Shown: piece by piece, positions 7,598 through 9,483 of the stretch
Position numbering within the stretch: position 1 is the stretch's first letter
How the letters are laid out: each line of letters opens with the position of its first letter
Assembly (NCBI GenBank): GCA_947505915.1
Contig: CANNNH010000047.1
Location: 1 to 9,483 of the forward strand
Source of the DNA: Comamonadaceae bacterium
GTDB lineage: Bacteria; Pseudomonadota; Gammaproteobacteria; Burkholderiales; Burkholderiaceae
Direction of reading: 5' to 3'
DNA length: 9,483 nt
Translations under genes and position numbers: made by a program
Notes under the pieces: generated by a model
Databases searched by the model: none
The model's input: the letters and a program-made list of their open reading frames with translations, nothing else
Told to the model about the DNA's origin: nothing

Positions 7598-8371
7598 ATG
7601 ACAAAGCCCCTGCCCGATACCGAACGCAAGTCCAATCTGTTGTTCGAGGCAGGTGCTCTGCTGCTGGCGGCCGCTGTGGCCACCGTCATGGTGCTGCACC
7701 TGCGGGCCGGCTCGGGCACAGCCCTGAAAGGCCCGCTGCCGCCCCCTGACGCCGAGGTGCTTGCCGGCCTGCCGCCCGATACGCTTCAAACGGAGACCGC
7801 CGTTTTTGCCGGCGGCTGCTTTTGGGGTGTTCAGGCCGTTTTTCAGCACACCCGGGGGGTGCTGCAGGCGGTGGCAGGCTATGCCGGCGGCGAAGCCGGG
7901 CAGGCCAATTACCAGATGGTCAGCAGCGGTATCACCCGCCATGCCGAGGTTGTCAGCATTCGCTTTGACCCCCGGCAAATCAGCTACGCCCAACTGCTGC
8001 AAATCTTTTTTTCTGTCGCCCATGACCCGACCCAGCTGGACCGCCAGCATCCCGATGTGGGCCCGCAGTACCGCTCGGCAGCTTTTTACAAAGGCGCCGC
8101 GCAACAGCAGCAGCTTGAGCGCTACATCACACAACTGAATGCCGCCGGGGTTCTGCCCGGCAAGATCGTCACCCAAGTCAGCCCCTTCACGGCCTTTTAT
8201 GCCGCCGAAGCCGAACATCAGAACTACTTTGTGCGCAACCCGACAGCGCCTTACATCGTCGAGTACGACCAACCGCGCCTGGCCAGATTCAAGGCATGGC
8301 TGCCAGACTTTTACAGTGAACAAGCCGTTCTGGTTGATGCCGCCGGCGTGGCAGACGCTTTGGCCCGCTGA
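7598..8371 (+). CDS. msrA: Peptide methionine-S-sulfoxide reductase MsrA, membrane-anchored
   Basis: A 257-aa MsrA that reduces methionine-S-sulfoxide in oxidised proteins. The catalytic core starts near residue 66 with the GGCFWG box (72-77; nucleophile Cys74), then GYAGG (94-98), HAEVVSIRFDP (115-125), HDPTQLDRQ (142-150), DVGPQYRSAAFY (153-164) and EAEHQNYF (204-211). Cys74 is the only cysteine, so the resolving cysteines of the classic E. coli enzyme are missing and reduction must use a direct external thiol or thioredoxin route. Residues 1-65 are an unusual leader: a basic start, a hydrophobic helix (about 14-35) and a proline-rich linker, suggesting an inner-membrane anchor with the enzyme in the periplasm. 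ATG 7598 has only a weak GTAAG before it; no better in-frame start exists before the core. It follows the methyltransferase gene by 63 nt, possibly co-transcribed. Confidence 0.93.
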   Translation: MTKPLPDTERKSNLLFEAGALLLAAAVATVMVLHLRAGSGTALKGPLPPPDAEVLAGLPPDTLQTETAVFAGGCFWGVQAVFQHTRGVLQAVAGYAGGEAGQANYQMVSSGITRHAEVVSIRFDPRQISYAQLLQIFFSVAHDPTQLDRQHPDVGPQYRSAAFYKGAAQQQQLERYITQLNAAGVLPGKIVTQVSPFTAFYAAEAEHQNYFVRNPTAPYIVEYDQPRLARFKAWLPDFYSEQAVLVDAAGVADALAR

Positions 8372-8377
8372 CACCGG

Positions 8378-8417
8378 CCGCCTAAGTTTGTAATGGGGAC
8401 GCCGATCAAGCACTTGG
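8378..8417. repeat. 40-bp direct repeat, copy 1 (left of the toxin-antitoxin remnant)
   Basis: Starts 6 nt after the msrA stop. The last 17 bases (GCCGATCAAGCACTTGG, 8401-8417) recur exactly at 9357-9373, and the first 12 (CCGCCTAAGTTT) recur with one change at 9334-9345. The 11-nt middle is the same length in both but diverged; by my alignment 32 of 40 positions match. The identical block contains a small CAAG-CA-CTTG palindrome. Similarity stops sharply on both sides. Confidence 0.75.
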
Positions 8418-8508
8418 TGTCCATCACTGGTGCCATCCTCGCCCAAGTCGCGATCCGCTTTCTCATTCGACATAAAAGGTAGAAAGGGCTGTGGGTATCC
8501 AGCCATTC

Positions 8509-8537
8509 TTGACATAGCCTGATAGCTGATAAATAAT
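8509..8537 (+). promoter_or_regulatory. Strong sigma-70 promoter of the parDE-like module
   Basis: Consensus TTGACA (8509-8514), a 17-nt spacer, and AATAAT (8532-8537; 5 of 6 matches). It lies about 30 nt upstream of the antitoxin reading frame. It is the best promoter match I see in the window and agrees with an autoregulated toxin-antitoxin operon. Confidence 0.75.
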
Positions 8538-8555
8538 AATAGTTATTAACTGTTA
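8534..8555. promoter_or_regulatory. Palindromic operator overlapping the parD promoter
   Basis: Two adjoining inverted repeats: TAATAA-TAG-TTATTA (8534-8548) and TAAC-T-GTTA (8547-8555). They overlap the -10 element and the start of the transcript, where ParD-type antitoxins with a ribbon-helix-helix fold normally bind to repress their own operon. Binding is inferred from position and symmetry. Confidence 0.55.
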
Positions 8556-8565
8556 GGAAATCATC

Positions 8566-8832
8566 ATACCCACCAGCGTTGCCCTGAGCCCCCATTTCGA
8601 GACCTTCATCCGCGACCAAGTCGAAAGCGGCCGCTACAACAACGTCAGCGAAGTGGTCCGTGCTGGTCTGCGCTTGCTCGAGGACACCGAGCGCCAGCAG
8701 GCTATCCAACTCCAAGCGCTAAAAAATGATATCGCTGCAGGCAAGGCCAGCGGCGCAGCACTTCCTGCGGAGCCCGTGTTTGATCGGTTACAAGCCAAAT
8801 ACGCACAGCAAGCGACTCGCCAATCTCGCTAA
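8566..8832 (+). pseudogene. parD: ParD-like type II antitoxin with ATA in place of its start codon
   Basis: An 88-codon frame (counting the first codon) whose product matches the ParD antitoxin family: PTSVALSPHFETFIRDQVES, then GRYNNVSEVVRAGLRLLED (an N-terminal ribbon-helix-helix DNA-binding segment), and an acidic C-terminal toxin-wrapping tail with FDRLQAKYAQQ. The expected initiator before PTSVALS is ATA (8566-8568). The two preceding codons are ATC, then GAA and a TAG stop at 8554-8556, so no ATG, GTG or TTG is available at the N-terminus. AGGA (8555-8558) stands 7 nt before the ATA, the right distance, which marks it as the ancestral start. Either one G-to-A change abolished initiation or a very weak near-cognate start is used. 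The stop overlaps the toxin ATG by one base (TAATG). Family call firm; functional state inferred. Confidence 0.82.
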
Positions 8833-9125
8833 TGCAGTTGCTGATCACGCCTTTGGCAGCGGTCGATCTTGAGGAGATCGGCGATTAAATTGCAAAAGAC
8901 AATCCGGTTCGGGCCGGAACTTTCATTGCTGAGCTGCGTGCGCATTGCGAAAAGATTTGTCTCAACCCTGCGGGCTATCGGTGGCGGCCCGAGCTATCTG
9001 ATGAATTACGCTCTTGCGCGCATGGCAACTACGTGATCTTTTTTGAGTCCAATACAGAGCAGGTCAGCATCATTCGCATATTGCACGGCGCGCGTGATAT
9101 TCCTGAAGTCTTGAACCCCACGTAA
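8832..9125 (+). pseudogene. parE: ParE-like toxin interrupted by a nonsense codon
   Basis: Reading from ATG 8832 gives MQLLITPLAAVDLEEIGD, a TAA at 8886-8888 (codon 19), then continues in the same frame to TAA 9123-9125. The remainder is a full ParE/RelE-superfamily toxin: IAKDNPVRAGTFIAELR, then PAGYRWRPELSDELRSCAHG, NYVIFFES and the conserved C-terminal IIRILHGARD. Family members have GDYIA where this has GD-stop-IA, so a tyrosine codon (TAC or TAT) appears to have become TAA by one base. Total length of 97 codons is normal, and no frameshift or other stop is seen, so the loss looks recent. ParE toxins poison DNA gyrase; the 18-residue remnant would not. No credible restart codon follows soon after the stop. 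It overlaps the antitoxin stop by one base, the usual operon layout. Confidence 0.85.
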
Positions 9126-9268
9126 ATTCCTCAGTTTTTTAGCGGCTCAGCTTGGTGATACTTTTCTCAGCGGCCCTTCTGGATCAAATGGTTGTCAAAG
9201 CAACCCAACTAACCCTCAGCGCTTTTGCAGATGATCTTTTGATGTCACTTTGAAGATCGCTCAAAGAA

Positions 9269-9299
9269 AAACCCTAAGTAAATTAATCACTTAGGGTTT
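9269..9299. terminator. Bidirectional rho-independent terminator
   Basis: An 11-bp perfect stem (AAACCCTAAGT, 9269-9279, with 9289-9299) around a 9-nt loop. On the minus strand it is followed by TTCTTTG giving TTTTTCTTT including stem bases, a good U-tract; on the plus strand by CTATTT, a weaker one. It can end the parDE transcript about 145 nt after its stop and also a minus-strand transcript entering from the right. Confidence 0.75.
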
Positions 9300-9333
9300 C
9301 TATTTGGCGGGCTAGAAGATACTAGATCGCAAA

Positions 9334-9373
9334 CCGCCTAAATTTCCCAAGAGCAAGCCGATCAAGCACTTGG
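9334..9373. repeat. 40-bp direct repeat, copy 2 (right of the toxin-antitoxin remnant)
   Basis: Same orientation as copy 1 and displaced by 956 nt. It carries the identical 17-base block at 9357-9373 and CCGCCTAAATTT at 9334-9345. It lies between the terminator and the right-edge open frames, so the two copies enclose the whole parDE remnant with its promoter and terminator. Confidence 0.75.
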
Positions 9374-9389
9374 GCCCCAGTTCATTATT

Positions 9390-9483
9390 CTAAATGTTGA
9401 GACATCTTCTTGTACCGAGAGTTTTCAGATCCTCTGTGCTAAAGGCTCCGGAATTAGAACCTGCCAGGTTGTCCCACTGTGCC
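9390..9483 (-). CDS. Possible 3' end of an unrecognised minus-strand gene
   Basis: A minus-strand frame is open from the right edge to TAG at 9392-9390 and would encode about 30 residues ending GAFSTEDLKTLGTRRCLNI. I do not recognise the protein. The only support is the strong minus-strand U-tract terminator about 90 nt downstream. A plus-strand frame from ATG 9394 is also open to the edge but has no ribosome binding site, so neither is secure. Confidence 0.2.
   Translation of the reverse strand, partial: AQWDNLAGSNSGAFSTEDLKTLGTRRCLNI

Larger units (their letters stand above)
9126..9483. other. Right-end intergenic stretch
   Basis: 358 nt without a gene I can name. It contains the bidirectional terminator (9269-9299), repeat copy 2 (9334-9373), and two weak open frames at the far right, one on each strand, that run to the edge. 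The first 140 nt after the toxin hold nothing I recognise apart from a duplicated CTCAG near 9129-9146. It looks more AT-rich than the transport operon. Confidence 0.6.

Noticed and set aside
8393..8482. 29-codon plus-strand frame with a hydrophobic middle and basic end, resembling a small membrane peptide
   Set aside because: It begins inside repeat copy 1, lacks a ribosome binding site and has no family I recognise; chance is the simpler explanation.
7547..8515. 322-codon minus-strand frame opposite msrA
   Set aside because: Fully antisense to a clear msrA and compositionally like a high-GC shadow frame; no recognisable domain.
8378..8558. Integron attC site suggested by CCTAA (8381) and TTAGG (8553) around the toxin-antitoxin promoter region
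   Set aside because: The outer sequences do not fit RYYYAAC and GTTRRRY, the span of about 178 nt is long for attC, and there is no extended imperfect stem or integrase gene in view.
8311..8715. 134-codon minus-strand frame across msrA end and parD
   Set aside because: It is antisense to msrA and parD over most of its length and crosses the strong plus-strand promoter and operator.
9394..9483. Plus-strand frame starting ATG 9394 and open to the right edge
   Set aside because: No ribosome binding site, only 30 codons visible, and it overlaps an equally open minus-strand frame.

Overview
The window reads as a chromosomal segment of a moderately high-GC Gram-negative bacterium. Protein style (DppABCDF-type transporter, YliI-like PQQ sugar dehydrogenase, stand-alone MetE C-terminal-domain protein) and tightly packed genes suggest Betaproteobacteria, order Burkholderiales, perhaps a Comamonadaceae relative such as Polaromonas or Rhodoferax. 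This placement is inference from sequence style, not a database result.

Left two thirds (minus strand, 6065 down to 1): one compact transport operon. It encodes a periplasmic family-5 solute-binding protein, two inner-membrane permeases (DppB- and DppC-like) and two ATPases (DppD- and DppF-like). A truncated PQQ-dependent sugar dehydrogenase follows 48 nt downstream and runs off the left edge. Permease and ATPase genes are separated by a few bases or overlap. The only real gap, 81 nt between the binding-protein gene and the first permease gene, holds a perfect 13-bp hairpin that probably sets the usual excess of binding protein over membrane components.

Middle (6066-6421): a 356-nt divergent control region. 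To its right on the plus strand are a 370-aa zinc methyltransferase made only of the MetE catalytic barrel (all four zinc ligands present) and, 63 nt later, a membrane-anchored single-cysteine methionine sulfoxide reductase A. Both plus-strand genes concern methionine, so the opposing peptide-type importer may feed the same sulfur economy; its substrate cannot be read from the sequence.

Right end (8372-9483): accessory DNA that looks more AT-rich. A ParD/ParE-type toxin-antitoxin module keeps a strong promoter, a palindromic operator and an ribosome binding site, but both genes appear broken: the antitoxin begins with ATA where ATG is expected and the toxin has a TAA nonsense codon at position 19. 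The module is bracketed by two copies of a 40-bp direct repeat (17 bp identical). A bidirectional terminator lies between it and a possible minus-strand gene entering from beyond the right edge.

I found no CRISPR array, tRNA, rRNA, intact insertion sequence or clearly novel multi-gene system. The most unusual material is the decayed toxin-antitoxin islet with its flanking repeats.
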